A DNA stretch of 64,000 bases from Paracoccus sediminilitoris (GTDB lineage Bacteria; Pseudomonadota; Alphaproteobacteria; Rhodobacterales; Rhodobacteraceae). How positions within the stretch are numbered: position 1 is the stretch's first letter; the number at the start of each line of letters is the position of its first letter. The notes beneath the pieces were generated by a model that did not search any database, was not told the DNA's origin, and worked only from the letters and a program-made list of their open reading frames with translations. The position numbers were made by a program, and so were the translations under genes. The DNA is taken from contig NZ_QJPK01000001.1 of assembly GCF_003259195.1 (NCBI RefSeq), forward strand, positions 434,001-498,000, in the 5' to 3' direction. Shown here one piece after another: positions 52,733 through 62,049 of this stretch.

Positions 52733-53296
52733 ATGACCTCACCCATCTTGCAGTTTCTGGCCACCCGCCGGTCCCACCCGCCCAAGCTGATGACCGGTCC
52801 CGGCCCCGATCGCCATCAGCTGACCGAATTGCTGACCCTTGCCGCCCGCGTCCCCGACCACGGCAAGCTGGAACCTTGGCGCTTTGTCGTCCTGGGCCGG
52901 CAGACGCTGGACGCGCTGGCGCCCAAGCTGCATGCAGCGGTGCTGGCCGACGGTCAGGACCAGGCGGCAGCGGACAAGGCGGCATCCGCATTCGCATCGC
53001 CGGTGATCGTCGCGGTGATCCATTCGCCGGTCGACAGCCCCAAGGTGCCGGAATGGGAACAGGAGCTGTCCTCGGGGGCGGTCTGCCTGGGGCTGGTCAA
53101 CGCGGCCCTGGCGTCAGGCTGGGGTGCGGCCTGGCTGACGGGGTTCGCGGCGCTGAACCGGGATTTCGCCCAGGCCCATCTGGGCGTCGCGCCGCATGAA
53201 CGCGTCGCCGGGTTGATCCATATCGGCACCCCCGGCCCCACGCCCCCCGAACGCCCGCGCCCCGACATCGCCGCCAAGACCCGGTTCCTGCCATGA
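52733..53296 (+). CDS. Nitroreductase family protein
   Basis: A 187-residue FMN-dependent nitroreductase-fold protein of the YdjA-like short class. Family parts: LQFLATRRSHPPKLMTGPGP, LLTLAARVPDHGKLEPWRFVVLG (partly quoted), GAVCLGLVNAALASGWGAAWLTG, and HIGTPGPTPPERPRP at the end. Such proteins reduce nitro groups, quinones or other electrophiles with NAD(P)H; the natural substrate is unknown. AGGAG lies 7 nt before ATG 52733. Its stop overlaps the EI24 gene start by 4 bp. Confidence 0.92.
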   Translation: MTSPILQFLATRRSHPPKLMTGPGPDRHQLTELLTLAARVPDHGKLEPWRFVVLGRQTLDALAPKLHAAVLADGQDQAAADKAASAFASPVIVAVIHSPVDSPKVPEWEQELSSGAVCLGLVNAALASGWGAAWLTGFAALNRDFAQAHLGVAPHERVAGLIHIGTPGPTPPERPRPDIAAKTRFLP

Positions 53297-54009
53297 AGCC
53301 GGTCGTCGCCCTGACGCGGGGCTGGGCCGACCTCTTGCGCCCGCGCATCCTGCGGCTGGTGCTGCTGGGGGTGGCGCTGACCATCGGGCTGTTCGTGGCC
53401 CTGCAGGCGGTCATCTTCTGGGCGATCCGGCTGTGGCTGCCGGGCGGTTTCACCCTGCCTTGGCTGGGCCATATCGAACTGTCGCAGCTGGTCTCATGGG
53501 GGTCGCTGGCGCTGTTCCCGGTGATGGGCTTCTTCCTGATGGCCCCGGTTGCCGCTGGTTTTTCAGGGCTTTTTGCCGAACATGTCGCCGATGCGGTGGA
53601 GGAGATCCACTATCCCCAACGCCGCGGCACATCGATCGATTTCCTTGACGGGCTGCTGGAATCGCTGGCGGTGGTGGCGGCGGTTCTGGGCGTCAGCCTG
53701 GTCAGCCTGCTGCTGACGCCATTCCTGGGGCCCTTGGCGCCGGTGCTGTTCTTCGGGGCGAACGGGTGGCTGCTGGGGCGCGAATTCTTCCAGATGGCCG
53801 CGCGACGTCACATGGACGCGGTGCAGGCCAACGACCTGCGCCGCGCCAATTCTGGCCGTATCACCGCGACGGGCGTTCTGGTGGCACTGGGGCTGGCGGT
53901 GCCGCTGGTCAACATCATGCTGCCATTGCTGGCCGCCGCCGCGTTTACCCACCTGTTCCAGATGGTCAGCGGATCAGGTGATCCAGCTGGGAAATATCGT
54001 CGCGGGTGA
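53293..54009 (+). CDS. EI24/CysZ-like integral membrane protein
   Basis: A 238-residue membrane protein with four to six hydrophobic helices and the EI24 family signatures AEHVADAVEEIHYPQRRG and LFFGANGWLLGREFFQMAARR. In E. coli the family member CysZ imports sulfate; other bacterial members have unknown roles, so sulfate transport is only possible here (no cys genes are near). It is translationally coupled to the nitroreductase gene (ATGA overlap). The last 44 bp overlap the convergent DUF1467 gene. Confidence 0.88.
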   Translation: MKPVVALTRGWADLLRPRILRLVLLGVALTIGLFVALQAVIFWAIRLWLPGGFTLPWLGHIELSQLVSWGSLALFPVMGFFLMAPVAAGFSGLFAEHVADAVEEIHYPQRRGTSIDFLDGLLESLAVVAAVLGVSLVSLLLTPFLGPLAPVLFFGANGWLLGREFFQMAARRHMDAVQANDLRRANSGRITATGVLVALGLAVPLVNIMLPLLAAAAFTHLFQMVSGSGDPAGKYRRG

Positions 54010-54238
54010 TGTAATCGCCCAGGATGACAAAGGCGATCACGCCCCAGATCGCCGCCGTCACCAGCGTCGTGATCAACAGCTTGCGCCGCCATTGCCCCAT
54101 GTCCGACGGGGCGCCCGCATGAGTGCCCGCCACGACATTCCCGGCATCGGCCTGACTGCGCTGGCCAAAGGGCAGCACGACGAACAGAGTCAGAAACCAG
54201 AGCGAGGCAAAGAGAACGATTCCGCCGGTCAGGTTCAT
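53966..54238 (-). CDS. DUF1467 small membrane protein
   Basis: A 90-residue protein with two membrane helices (about residues 4-24 and 54-74) separated by a polar loop (PFGQRSQADAGNVVAGTHAG). It matches DUF1467, a small inner-membrane family typically beside methylmalonyl-CoA epimerase in alphaproteobacteria. It overlaps the epimerase stop by one base (TGATG) and the convergent EI24 gene by 44 bp. Function unknown. Confidence 0.88.
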   Translation of the reverse strand: MNLTGGIVLFASLWFLTLFVVLPFGQRSQADAGNVVAGTHAGAPSDMGQWRRKLLITTLVTAAIWGVIAFVILGDYITRDDISQLDHLIR

Positions 54239-54642
54239 CAGATTTCCTCCAGTTCGATCAGGCAGCCGTTGAAATCCTTGGGATGCAGAAACAGCACCGG
54301 CTTGCCATGCGCGCCGATCTTGGGTTCGCCATTGCCCAGGACCCGCGCGCCTTCGGCCTTCATCTTGTCGCGGGCGGCCAGGATGTCATCCACCTCGAAG
54401 CACATGTGATGGATTCCGCCCGAGGGGTTCTTCTCCAGAAACCCCTGGATCGGGCTGTCATCGCCAAGCGGGTAAAGCAGCTCGATCTTGGTGTTGGGCA
54501 GTTCGATAAAGACGACCGTCACGCCGTGATCGGGTTCGTCTTGGGGCGGTCCCACTTGGGCGCCAAGCGTATCGCGATACTGCGCCGCCGCCGCGTCCAG
54601 GTCGGGAACGGCAATGGCCACGTGGTTCAGTCGTCCGATCAT
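54238..54642 (-). CDS. mce: Methylmalonyl-CoA epimerase
   Basis: A 134-residue vicinal-oxygen-chelate enzyme that interconverts (2S)- and (2R)-methylmalonyl-CoA between propionyl-CoA carboxylase and methylmalonyl-CoA mutase. The metal ligands are visible: His in LNHVAIAVPD, His in GGIHHMCFEVDD and Glu in CLIELEEI. GHGVTVVFIELPNTKIELL-type strand sequence (here DHGVTVVFIELPNTKIELL) is also conserved. It is followed by DUF1467 on the same strand with a one-base overlap. The mutase and carboxylase genes are not in this window. Confidence 0.96.
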   Translation of the reverse strand: MIGRLNHVAIAVPDLDAAAAQYRDTLGAQVGPPQDEPDHGVTVVFIELPNTKIELLYPLGDDSPIQGFLEKNPSGGIHHMCFEVDDILAARDKMKAEGARVLGNGEPKIGAHGKPVLFLHPKDFNGCLIELEEI

Positions 54643-54771
54643 CGATGCCTCCGCTTTGACGTCATATCTATGGGTTTTCGCGGCCCGGTGAAAGGAAAAG
54701 CATCGTCGTTAACCGGCTGTTCAGATTTGCCGCGCTAACTGACACCAGGGAAGATGGAACGGGAATCAGAC

Positions 54772-55500
54772 ATGCCGACAGATTTCGCGACGACCCATGA
54801 CAAACCCTTGCCGCAGTGGCGTTTATCGCTGCCCGGTCGCCCCCTGACCGGGCTGACGGTGCTGGTGATCGAGGATTCGCGCTTTGCAAGCGAGGCCGTG
54901 CGCCTGTTGTGCCTCAGATCCGGTGCGCGGATTCGCCGCGCGGATTGCCTGCGCTCGGCACGCCGCCATCTGGCCGCCTACAGGCCCGCCGTGATCATCG
55001 TCGATCTGGGCCTGCCCGATGGCGATGGCGCGACACTGATCCAGGACCTGCACCAGGCCATCCCGCGGGTTCCGGTCATCCTAGGCATGTCGGGCGATCC
55101 CGACCTGGCGGACCGCGCCCTGAATGCCGGTGCCGACGGATTTCTTCCCAAGCCGGTGGAAAGCCTTGCGGTCTTTCAGCAGACCATCCTAGGCGCCCTG
55201 CCGCCCGAAGCGCGCGGCAGCCTTCTGCGCGCCCTGCCCGACGACATGATCCAACCCGATCAGGCCGGGCTGCGCGACGACCTGCTGCACGCGGCACAGG
55301 TGCTGTCGGATGCCAGCGATACCGATGCCATCGAATACATCATCGGCTTTCTGGCAGGTGTGGCGCGGGCGTCCCGCGACCCCGCACTGGGCGATGCCGC
55401 GGCGGCACTTGCGCGCGGCGACCGCGAAAACCTGGCCATCGATCTGACCCATCTCAGCTGCTTGGTGCAGGACCGGCTGGCGCAGGTCGCGCAGGTCTAG
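54772..55500 (+). CDS. Response regulator receiver-domain protein
   Basis: A 242-residue protein: residues about 29-145 are a CheY-like receiver (GLTVLVIEDSRFASEAVRLL, phospho-acceptor Asp in VIIVDLGLPDGDG, Lys in ADGFLPKPVES). The C-terminal 90 residues are all-helical (GLRDDLLHAAQVLSDASDTD) without a recognised output domain. So output may be by protein interaction, as in single-domain alphaproteobacterial regulators. ATG 54772 has GGGAATCAGAC upstream; an earlier ATG at 54754 lacks space for a ribosome site. No kinase is adjacent. Its stop shares CTAG with the convergent DUF1501 gene. Confidence 0.87.
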   Translation: MPTDFATTHDKPLPQWRLSLPGRPLTGLTVLVIEDSRFASEAVRLLCLRSGARIRRADCLRSARRHLAAYRPAVIIVDLGLPDGDGATLIQDLHQAIPRVPVILGMSGDPDLADRALNAGADGFLPKPVESLAVFQQTILGALPPEARGSLLRALPDDMIQPDQAGLRDDLLHAAQVLSDASDTDAIEYIIGFLAGVARASRDPALGDAAAALARGDRENLAIDLTHLSCLVQDRLAQVAQV

Positions 55501-56672
55501 GCCAGCATCCTGGGATCGCCGCCCATCTGCAGATCGGGAAAGACCGTGCTTTCCAGAACCGATTTCTCGATCCCGAACTTTGCATGCATCGCCCAGGCCG
55601 CATAGGCTCGGATGTCGCGCTGCGGCATCAGATCGCGCCCGTCATAGAGGTCGCCCTCGGCCAGTCCCGGCCAATCGCCCAGCACCTTGCCGCCACGCAC
55701 CGCACCCCCCGTCACCAGCATCGCGCCGCCGGTGCCGTGATCCGTCCCGGCCGAGCCGTTTTCGCGCGCCGTACGCCCGAATTCGGTCATGGCCATGACG
55801 GTCGTCCTGCCCCAGTTGTCGCCCAGATCGGACTTCAGCGTCAGGATCGCCTGCGCCAACCGGCCAAGGCTGCGGTTCAGCGACCCCGACTGGCCCGAAT
55901 GCGTGTCCCAGCCCGCCAGCGAAAAGCTGGCGATGCGCGTTTCGTTGTTCAGCCGATCGGCCGCAAAGCGGGCAAGGGCCACATGCTCCTCCTCTTTCGC
56001 ATCCGGGGCGGGTGCCTTGCCAAGGCCCGCGACGATTTCCAGCGCCTGCGCGCTGGCGTCGCGGAACAGCGGGTCGTCGTGATAGATCTTCATCAACAAC
56101 CGTTCGGCCTGCGGCCCCAGGGTCATCGTCGCTTCCGGGGTCCAGCTTTTGGCCTGCGCCTGCCCCTGCAGGATCAGCATCTTTTCGACCCCGACGGAAT
56201 AGGCGGTTTCCGACGTTTGCCCCGGCATCACCTGCAGCAGGCGGTTCAACCAGCCATCCTGTTGATCGGCCAGGTCCATGTCGGTGCCGGTGCCGGCCTC
56301 CAGCATGTTCTGGCCGTCGAAATGACTGCGCTTGTCGCGATAGGGCGTCGATACGGCGGGCGCAAAGGCCATCTGGCCCGACTGCCACAAGGGCAGCAGG
56401 TCGGACAGGCCAGGATGCAGCGCAAAGAAACCGTCCAGATCGGTTGCGCCGTGATCGGGTCCCAGTGACAACGTCTGGCGCAGCGCGCGCAGGTTCTTGT
56501 CGCCATAGGGCTGGAAGGCGTCGATCCCGTCCATGGCGCCGCGCAGGATGATCACGACCAGACGGTTTTCGCCCGGGGCGCTGGCAAAGGACGCGGTTGA
56601 CATCAGCGGGCTGGCCGCCGCCGAACAGCCGATGAGCGCGGTGGATTTCAGGAACAGGCGTCGGGTCAGCAT
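55497..56672 (-). CDS. Tat-exported DUF1501 protein
   Basis: A 391-residue protein of the DUF1501 (alkaline-phosphatase-superfamily-like) family. The N-terminus LTRRLFLKSTALIGCSAAAS is a twin-arginine signal. Signatures: RLVVIILRGAMDGIDAFQPY, MTEFGRTARENGSAGTDHGTGGAMLV (partly quoted). Conserved Asp/His residues could hold metal. The enzymatic activity of the family is undefined. The ATG at 56672 follows AAGGTGA. It sits 4 bp after the DUF1800 gene, and this DUF1800-DUF1501 pairing is widespread in bacteria, implying joint function. Confidence 0.9.
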   Translation of the reverse strand: MLTRRLFLKSTALIGCSAAASPLMSTASFASAPGENRLVVIILRGAMDGIDAFQPYGDKNLRALRQTLSLGPDHGATDLDGFFALHPGLSDLLPLWQSGQMAFAPAVSTPYRDKRSHFDGQNMLEAGTGTDMDLADQQDGWLNRLLQVMPGQTSETAYSVGVEKMLILQGQAQAKSWTPEATMTLGPQAERLLMKIYHDDPLFRDASAQALEIVAGLGKAPAPDAKEEEHVALARFAADRLNNETRIASFSLAGWDTHSGQSGSLNRSLGRLAQAILTLKSDLGDNWGRTTVMAMTEFGRTARENGSAGTDHGTGGAMLVTGGAVRGGKVLGDWPGLAEGDLYDGRDLMPQRDIRAYAAWAMHAKFGIEKSVLESTVFPDLQMGGDPRMLA

Positions 56673-56676
56673 CGCG

Positions 56677-58047
56677 TCACCTTCTGTTGAAGTCGGCCGA
56701 GGCAAGGACCAGCGCCACGCCCTCGGGGTTGCTTTCGGCGCGCGGGACCGCCCATGCGACCGCCTCCGAGGCCGTGTCGCCAAGGGCGTCGCGCAGCAGG
56801 TCGCGCGCATCGGGCAGTTGGCCCAGCAATTCGGACGGGCTGGTCATGGCCCAGTTGATCCGCATGGCGATGCCCTGCGGGCTGGCCCAATCGCTGGCCT
56901 TTTCAGGCCAACCATCGGGTCCGTCGGGCGCGGCCCAGGGCTGCCCCATGATGGCCATCGGGTTCAGCAGGTGCCGGCGCAACGCGGCAGGCCGCAGCGC
57001 ATCGACCTGCTGGCCCGTCATCCCCAGACCGCGCATCGAGGCGACCAGGAATTCAAATGGCTGGCGCATCTTGGCGCGCAGCGTCTGTTCCAGTTCGGGC
57101 GCTTGGGCCAGCGCCAGGTTCATCGCGCCCAGATCGCCCCCCGTATCGGAAAAGACGCCGGCCAGGCGATCGACCAGGCCCTGCGGCGGGTCGTCGGCCA
57201 CGAAATGCACGGCCATCTTGCGCGCGATGTGACGGGCCGTGGCCTCCTGCGTGGCCAGACTGCCGATAACGGCACGGATATCGCCAAGCGAGGCCTTGCC
57301 CTTGCCTCCATAGGTTTCGCCCAGCACGGTTTCGGCGCCCGGTTCGGCTCGGCGGGGGCGAAAGACGGTGGGCTGGCGCGGGTTATAGGTCAGGCCGGTC
57401 AGCAACCGCGCCAGTTCTTCGACATCCTGCTGCGTGTAATCCGCGCCGACGCCCATGCTGTGCAGTTCGATCATCTCTCGGGCCAGGTTTTCGTTCAGGC
57501 CCAGGCTCTGCTTGGGGCGGCTTTTCGCCAGCACCGAATTCGGTCCGACCGATCGCGTCTGGTCCAGATAGCGCAGCATCGCCGGGTGGGTTTCGGCGGC
57601 GAACATCATGTCGGCGAACTTGCCCGTCAGGTGCGGGCGGATGGCGTCCTGGACGATGGCGTCCGACATCAGGTTGAAATAGATGCTGCCGCCCGCCACC
57701 GTGAAGTGATCGGCCCAGAACCAGACCAGCCGTTCCCCGAACCCCGTCGGATCATCCACCGCGCGGGCAAAGCGGTGCAGGACCGCCGCCTGAAACAGGC
57801 CGCGCAGCCGCTGCTTGTGCATGCGGCTGGCCTTGTTCTGCTCCTTGGTACCGTTGCGGGCCACCTGCGCCAGCTGCTGGCCCTCGCTTTGCCATTCGCG
57901 AACCTTGTCGAGGGTGATCCCGTCCGGTTCCGGGCCGGCCTGCGCCACCAGTCGGGCCACCTGGGCAGGGTCCGACGGCAATGGCCTGCGCGGCGACAAT
58001 CCGTAACCAAGCCGGATGGCGGCAAGCTGTTCGTAGGGCAGAGACAT
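56677..58047 (-). CDS. DUF1800 family protein
   Basis: A 456-residue DUF1800 protein. Signatures include AIRLGYGLSPRRPLPSDPA, RLVWFWADHFTVAG, ENLAREMIELHSMGVGADYTQQDVEELARLLTG (partly quoted), and ARHIARKMAVHFVADDPP. No classic signal peptide is visible in the chosen start, unlike its exported partner. The family is conserved, mostly helical and of unknown function; it almost always precedes a DUF1501 gene, as here. The ATG at 58047 has GGAG about 10 nt upstream. Confidence 0.88.
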   Translation of the reverse strand: MSLPYEQLAAIRLGYGLSPRRPLPSDPAQVARLVAQAGPEPDGITLDKVREWQSEGQQLAQVARNGTKEQNKASRMHKQRLRGLFQAAVLHRFARAVDDPTGFGERLVWFWADHFTVAGGSIYFNLMSDAIVQDAIRPHLTGKFADMMFAAETHPAMLRYLDQTRSVGPNSVLAKSRPKQSLGLNENLAREMIELHSMGVGADYTQQDVEELARLLTGLTYNPRQPTVFRPRRAEPGAETVLGETYGGKGKASLGDIRAVIGSLATQEATARHIARKMAVHFVADDPPQGLVDRLAGVFSDTGGDLGAMNLALAQAPELEQTLRAKMRQPFEFLVASMRGLGMTGQQVDALRPAALRRHLLNPMAIMGQPWAAPDGPDGWPEKASDWASPQGIAMRINWAMTSPSELLGQLPDARDLLRDALGDTASEAVAWAVPRAESNPEGVALVLASADFNRR

Positions 58048-58112
58048 GAAGGCGGGCTCCGGACAGTGTGCTGCTTTGCAGCATCCTGCCATGCAGGGGC
58101 CCGCCTGTCAGA

Positions 58113-59999
58113 TCACTCTTTCGGCAAGGCGCGCAGGCGCAGGTCGCGCATCTGCTCGTTCGTGGGCTCGGACGGGGCGCCCATCATCAGGTCCTCGGCG
58201 CGCTGGTTCATCGGGAACATGATGACCTCGCGGATGTTCTGTTCGTCGGCCAGCAGCATCACGATGCGGTCGATGCCGGCAGCACAGCCCCCGTGCGGAG
58301 GCGCGCCATAGCGGAACGCCTTGACCATGCCACCGAAGCGCTTTTCGACTTCGCTGGCGGGATAGCCAGCCAGTTCAAAGGCCTTGAACATGATTTCCGG
58401 TTTGTGGTTCCGGATCGCGCCGCTGATCAACTCATAGCCGTTGCAGGCCAGGTCGTACTGGTATCCCAGAACCTCCAGCGGGTCGCCGTTCAGCGCCTCC
58501 ATCCCGCCCTGGGGCATGGAGAAGGGGTTGTGGCTGAAGTCAATCTTGCCGTCGTCGGTCTTCTCGTACATCGGGAAATCGACGATCCAGGCGAACTTGA
58601 ACTGGCTTTCGTCGATCAGGCCCAATTCGCGGCCAATCTCGGTGCGGGCACGGCCTGCGACACCTTCGAAGCTTTCGGGCTTGCCGCCAAGGAAGAAGGC
58701 CGCGTCGCCTACCCCTAGATTGAGTTGTTTCCGAATTTCTTCGGTGCGCTCGGGTCCAAGAGCCTTAGCGATGGGCCCGGCAGCTTCCCATGCATCCGGA
58801 TGATTTTCGTGCCACTCGTTCCGACGGCGTTGAGCTTCGGCAAACGAATGCTGTTCAGCAACCGGGCCATTGGGATGGAACTCTTGATAACCGAGTTCCT
58901 CAAGGGACGGAACAGTTGAACGCCAGATGATATATCCCATGCCGGGCAGACCCTGCTGTTGGGCGAATGCGTTCATGCGGTCGGCGAACTTGCGGCTGCC
59001 GCCGGTGGGCGCGGGAATGGCGCGAACCTGGGTGCCGTCCTGTTCCAGAAGCTTGGCAAAGATGCCAAAGCCCGACCCGCGGAAATGCTCGCTGACGATC
59101 TGCATCTCGATGGGGTTGCGCAGATCCGGCTTGTCGCTGCCGTATTTCAGCAGGCTTTCCGCATAGGGGATCAGCGGCCATTCGGCATCCACGCGACGGC
59201 CGCCGCCGAATTCCTCGAACAGGCCCTGGATGACCGGCTGGACGGTGGCGAAGACATCTTCCTGACGGACGAAGGACATCTCCATGTCCAGCTGATAGAA
59301 GTCGGTCGGGCTGCGGTCGGCGCGCGGGTCCTCGTCGCGGAAGCAGGGCGCGATCTGGAAATACTTGTCAAAGCCCGCGACCATGATCAGCTGCTTGAAC
59401 TGCTGCGGCGCCTGCGGCAGGGCATAGAACTTGCCCGGATGCAGGCGCGACGGCACCAGGAAGTCGCGCGCGCCTTCAGGCGACGACGCGGTGATGATCG
59501 GGGTCTGGAATTCGGTGAAGTTCTGGTCCCACATGCGGTTGCGGATCGAACGGATGACCTTGGACCGCAGCATGATGTTGTTGTGCAGGCTGTCGCGGCG
59601 AAGGTCCAGAAAGCGATAGGCCAGGCGCGTTTCTTCAGGGTAATCCTGATCGCCGAAGACCGGCAGGGGCAGTTCGTCGGACGCGCCCAGCACCTCTAGC
59701 TCGGTCGCATAGACCTCGATTTCGCCTGTGGGCAGCTTGGGGTTGACAAGCGCGGCGTCGCGCATCTTCACGCGGCCATCGATGCGGATCACGGTTTCGG
59801 CGCGCAGCTTTTCCATCGCGGCAAAGGCCGGGCTGTCGCTGTCGGCCAGGACCTGGGTCATTCCGTAATGGTCGCGCAGGTCGACGAACAGCACGCCCCC
59901 GTGGTCGCGAACGCGGTGGACCCACCCCGACAGGCGGACGGTTTCACCGGCATTGGCGGCTTTCAGATCGCCGCATGTGTGGCTGCGATAGGCGTGCAT
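58113..59999 (-). CDS. aspS: Aspartyl-tRNA synthetase with an atypical internal segment
   Basis: A 628-residue class II synthetase charging tRNA-Asp (in many alphaproteobacteria also tRNA-Asn). The anticodon-binding OB fold opens [20 protein letters not shown]. Catalytic motif 2 is [20 protein letters not shown] and motif 3 is [14 protein letters not shown], with [12 protein letters not shown] nearby. Residues about 360-405 of the GAD insertion domain are roughly 37 residues longer than in E. coli AspRS and are encoded by a stretch (58711-58940) with about 54% G+C and unusual codons. The reading frame is intact, so the enzyme is probably functional. A normal start is used at 59999. Confidence 0.96.
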   Translation of the reverse strand: MHAYRSHTCGDLKAANAGETVRLSGWVHRVRDHGGVLFVDLRDHYGMTQVLADSDSPAFAAMEKLRAETVIRIDGRVKMRDAALVNPKLPTGEIEVYATELEVLGASDELPLPVFGDQDYPEETRLAYRFLDLRRDSLHNNIMLRSKVIRSIRNRMWDQNFTEFQTPIITASSPEGARDFLVPSRLHPGKFYALPQAPQQFKQLIMVAGFDKYFQIAPCFRDEDPRADRSPTDFYQLDMEMSFVRQEDVFATVQPVIQGLFEEFGGGRRVDAEWPLIPYAESLLKYGSDKPDLRNPIEMQIVSEHFRGSGFGIFAKLLEQDGTQVRAIPAPTGGSRKFADRMNAFAQQQGLPGMGYIIWRSTVPSLEELGYQEFHPNGPVAEQHSFAEAQRRRNEWHENHPDAWEAAGPIAKALGPERTEEIRKQLNLGVGDAAFFLGGKPESFEGVAGRARTEIGRELGLIDESQFKFAWIVDFPMYEKTDDGKIDFSHNPFSMPQGGMEALNGDPLEVLGYQYDLACNGYELISGAIRNHKPEIMFKAFELAGYPASEVEKRFGGMVKAFRYGAPPHGGCAAGIDRIVMLLADEQNIREVIMFPMNQRAEDLMMGAPSEPTNEQMRDLRLRALPKE

Positions 60000-60058
60000 G
60001 ATCAGTCCCCATTTGTTGACCCCCGCACAAAGCGCGGGACGGGCGGGAAGTCAACCGC

Positions 60059-60721
60059 TCAGAACGGCCGCTGGACGTTCCCGGTATAGAAATAGACCCC
60101 CATACCGACCGCGAACAGCACGTTTCCCGCCACCGCATGCAGCGCCCAAGCCGCCGGAAAACCGTGGCGCAGATAGGCGCGCGCAAAGATCCAGCCGCCG
60201 CAGAAGGTCATGAATGCGACGATCCAGGACCAGTACATCAGATGCGCGAAGGAGAAGATGGCCGCGTTCAGCGCGATGGCCGCCCGCCCCTGCGGCAGGA
60301 TGGCGCCATAGCGGTGAAAGAACAGCGGGCGGAAGATCAGCTCCTGCGGCAGGGCCGACAGCAGCGGATAGAAGGTCCAGATGATCAGCAGAAATCCGGG
60401 ATTGTTGCGGGGTATGGAAAACAGCGCGCCGGGACGCGTCACGGCCAGGATCGCCCAGCAGGTCAGCAGCGTCACCACCGCGATGCCCGCAACCTCCAGC
60501 CACGGCATGCGTCGCCAGCCGCGCACCAGGATGCGCCATTTGAAGCCGCCCGTGACCCACAAGAGGATCATGCCCCCGATGCTGAACAGCGCCAGCGCCG
60601 GAAACAGCATGCCCTTGGGCAAAAACAGCGCCATGGCCAGCGGCGCCCCGATATAGAGCGCCGCGAATTCCAGCTTCAGCCAGCGATGCGGCCTTACCGC
60701 ACCATGCGTTGTTGCAACCAT
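60059..60721 (-). CDS. CPBP-family intramembrane protease-like protein
   Basis: A 220-residue polytopic membrane protein of the Rce1/CAAX-like CPBP family. The active-site-like segments are LPQELIFRPLFFHRYG (variant of EExxxR: Gln-Glu here), AIFSFAHLMYWSW with His, and RAYLRHGFPAAWALHAVAGN with His/Asn. Six or more helices are predicted. The first Glu of the EE pair is replaced by Gln, so activity should not be assumed. The ATG at 60721 is inside the end of the GH25 gene (28-bp overlap). Confidence 0.85.
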   Translation of the reverse strand: MVATTHGAVRPHRWLKLEFAALYIGAPLAMALFLPKGMLFPALALFSIGGMILLWVTGGFKWRILVRGWRRMPWLEVAGIAVVTLLTCWAILAVTRPGALFSIPRNNPGFLLIIWTFYPLLSALPQELIFRPLFFHRYGAILPQGRAAIALNAAIFSFAHLMYWSWIVAFMTFCGGWIFARAYLRHGFPAAWALHAVAGNVLFAVGMGVYFYTGNVQRPF

Positions 60722-61494
60722 CGTGCCCAATCCGAAGCCGAACCCGCGAAGGCGTTCAGGTCCACATCACCCGAGATGCCCGGGACCGACCCTGTGCCGG
60801 TATATTGCCAGAAGCCCCAACGCTGACCCGGATAGACCCGGCTGGGGTGGTCGGCGGTCGAACGCAGCCAGAACTCGGTCCGGATGTCACCCATGCGGTT
60901 GTCGCGATAGAAATCGACCGTGGTATAGATGATCGGACGCTGCCCGTAATGGCGGCCCACGATCTGCAAGAAGATCTCGGCCTCACGCTTGATCTCATAG
61001 GCGGGGGGACGGCGCGGACAGTTGCGCGAATTGGACCATTCCATGTCCAGAACGGGGGGCAGCGACCCTGCCTCGCGCGGGACGTTCTGGATGAACCAAT
61101 AGGCGTTTTCCGCGCCCGAACGGCAGAAGTAATAGAAGTGATAGGCCCCGCGCGGGATCCGCGCCTGTCCCGCCTCGCGCCAATAACGCATGAAGTTCGG
61201 ATCGGTGTGATCGCCACCTTCGGTCGCCTTGATGAAGGCAAAGCTGATGCCTGCGCCGCGCACCCGGTTCCAGTCGATGTCGCCCTGCCAGCGCGAGATG
61301 TCGATCCCGTGGACGGCATGGCCATAGGGGCTGCCGTTCTGCCAGTTGTGGGGGCGGTTGTCGCCCAATTGCGGGTTCGCGCCCGGTCCCGGTGCGTTGC
61401 GATATCCACCACCACCACTGGGCGGCGTGCGGGAACATGAGATGGCGAATGTCACCACCATCAGCCCCAACAACAATTTTTTAACGATGTTCAT
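60694..61494 (-). CDS. Lipoprotein GH25 lysozyme-like muramidase
   Basis: A 266-residue lipoprotein with a signal peptide ending at a lipobox (FAISC, Cys about residue 20), then a Gly/Pro/Asn-rich linker. The GH25 barrel starts HGIDISRWQGDIDWNRV (nucleophile/acid Asp region), followed by FIKATEGGDH, RGAYHFYYFCRSG and PVLDMEWSNSRNC, the catalytic DxE pair. GH25 enzymes cleave MurNAc-GlcNAc bonds in peptidoglycan. A role in cell-wall remodelling at the periplasm is likely; phage origin is not indicated by neighbours. Confidence 0.92.
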   Translation of the reverse strand: MNIVKKLLLGLMVVTFAISCSRTPPSGGGGYRNAPGPGANPQLGDNRPHNWQNGSPYGHAVHGIDISRWQGDIDWNRVRGAGISFAFIKATEGGDHTDPNFMRYWREAGQARIPRGAYHFYYFCRSGAENAYWFIQNVPREAGSLPPVLDMEWSNSRNCPRRPPAYEIKREAEIFLQIVGRHYGQRPIIYTTVDFYRDNRMGDIRTEFWLRSTADHPSRVYPGQRWGFWQYTGTGSVPGISGDVDLNAFAGSASDWARWLQQRMVR

Positions 61495-61632
61495 GCCTGC
61501 CCCATTAGTTCTGCGTCGTCCGCAGCGGCTTCCTGCGCGCCATTGTTTCGGGTTATCGCAAAACCGTGAGACTTTGTCATCGGGCCGGAGCGGTCACGAG
61601 TCCGTCAGACATGAAATCGATCCAAAGTAAAA

Positions 61633-61654
61633 CGGGCCCGCCATGGCGGACCCG
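61633..61654 (-). terminator. Terminator after the small membrane protein gene
   Basis: Arms 61654-61645 and 61642-61633 (CGGGTCCGCC with GGCGGGCCCG on the minus strand, one G-U pair) are followed by TTTTAC on the minus strand. It lies 24 bp past the stop of the 101-residue protein gene. Confidence 0.65.
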
Positions 61655-61677
61655 CGGACATCTTTGGTCAGCAGAAA

Positions 61678-61983
61678 TCAGTTTGCCGGGGCGGCGTCTT
61701 CCGGCGCGGCATCTTCCGTCGTGGCCTCGGGCGATGCATCGGCGGGGGTGTCTGCGCCGGGGGCACCGGGGGCCTCGTCATCGCCTGTCAGGCCTTCGGC
61801 ATCGGTGACGGGTACGTCCGACGGAGGGGCGGTCGTCGCGATGCCGTCGCCTTCGGGTTCGCTGGTTCCGGGCTGGAAGACCACGAAGACCAGTGCCGCC
61901 ACGACCAGGGCCACCACGATGGCGATGATTGCGGGCTTGTGGTTGCGGGCCTCGTGTTGCGGATCCTGATCGTTATGGGACAT
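61678..61983 (-). CDS. Small single-pass membrane protein, unknown
   Basis: A 101-residue protein: hydrophilic N-terminus (SHNDQDPQHEARNHK), one strong membrane helix at about residues 18-36 (AIIAIVVALVVAALVFVVF), then an Ala/Pro/Glu/Asp-rich acidic tail likely in the periplasm and disordered. No family recognised. AGGAGG precedes the ATG, and a terminator follows, so it looks expressed as its own unit. The tail is compositionally similar to that of the efflux adaptor and the Ala-rich stalk protein in this window. Confidence 0.7.
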   Translation of the reverse strand: MSHNDQDPQHEARNHKPAIIAIVVALVVAALVFVVFQPGTSEPEGDGIATTAPPSDVPVTDAEGLTGDDEAPGAPGADTPADASPEATTEDAAPEDAAPAN

Positions 61984-62049
61984 GGTTTCCTCCTCGGGGG
62001 GTTCATATGAACGCCAACGCCACCCCGCGGGACCAGTTCCCGCCCCGTG

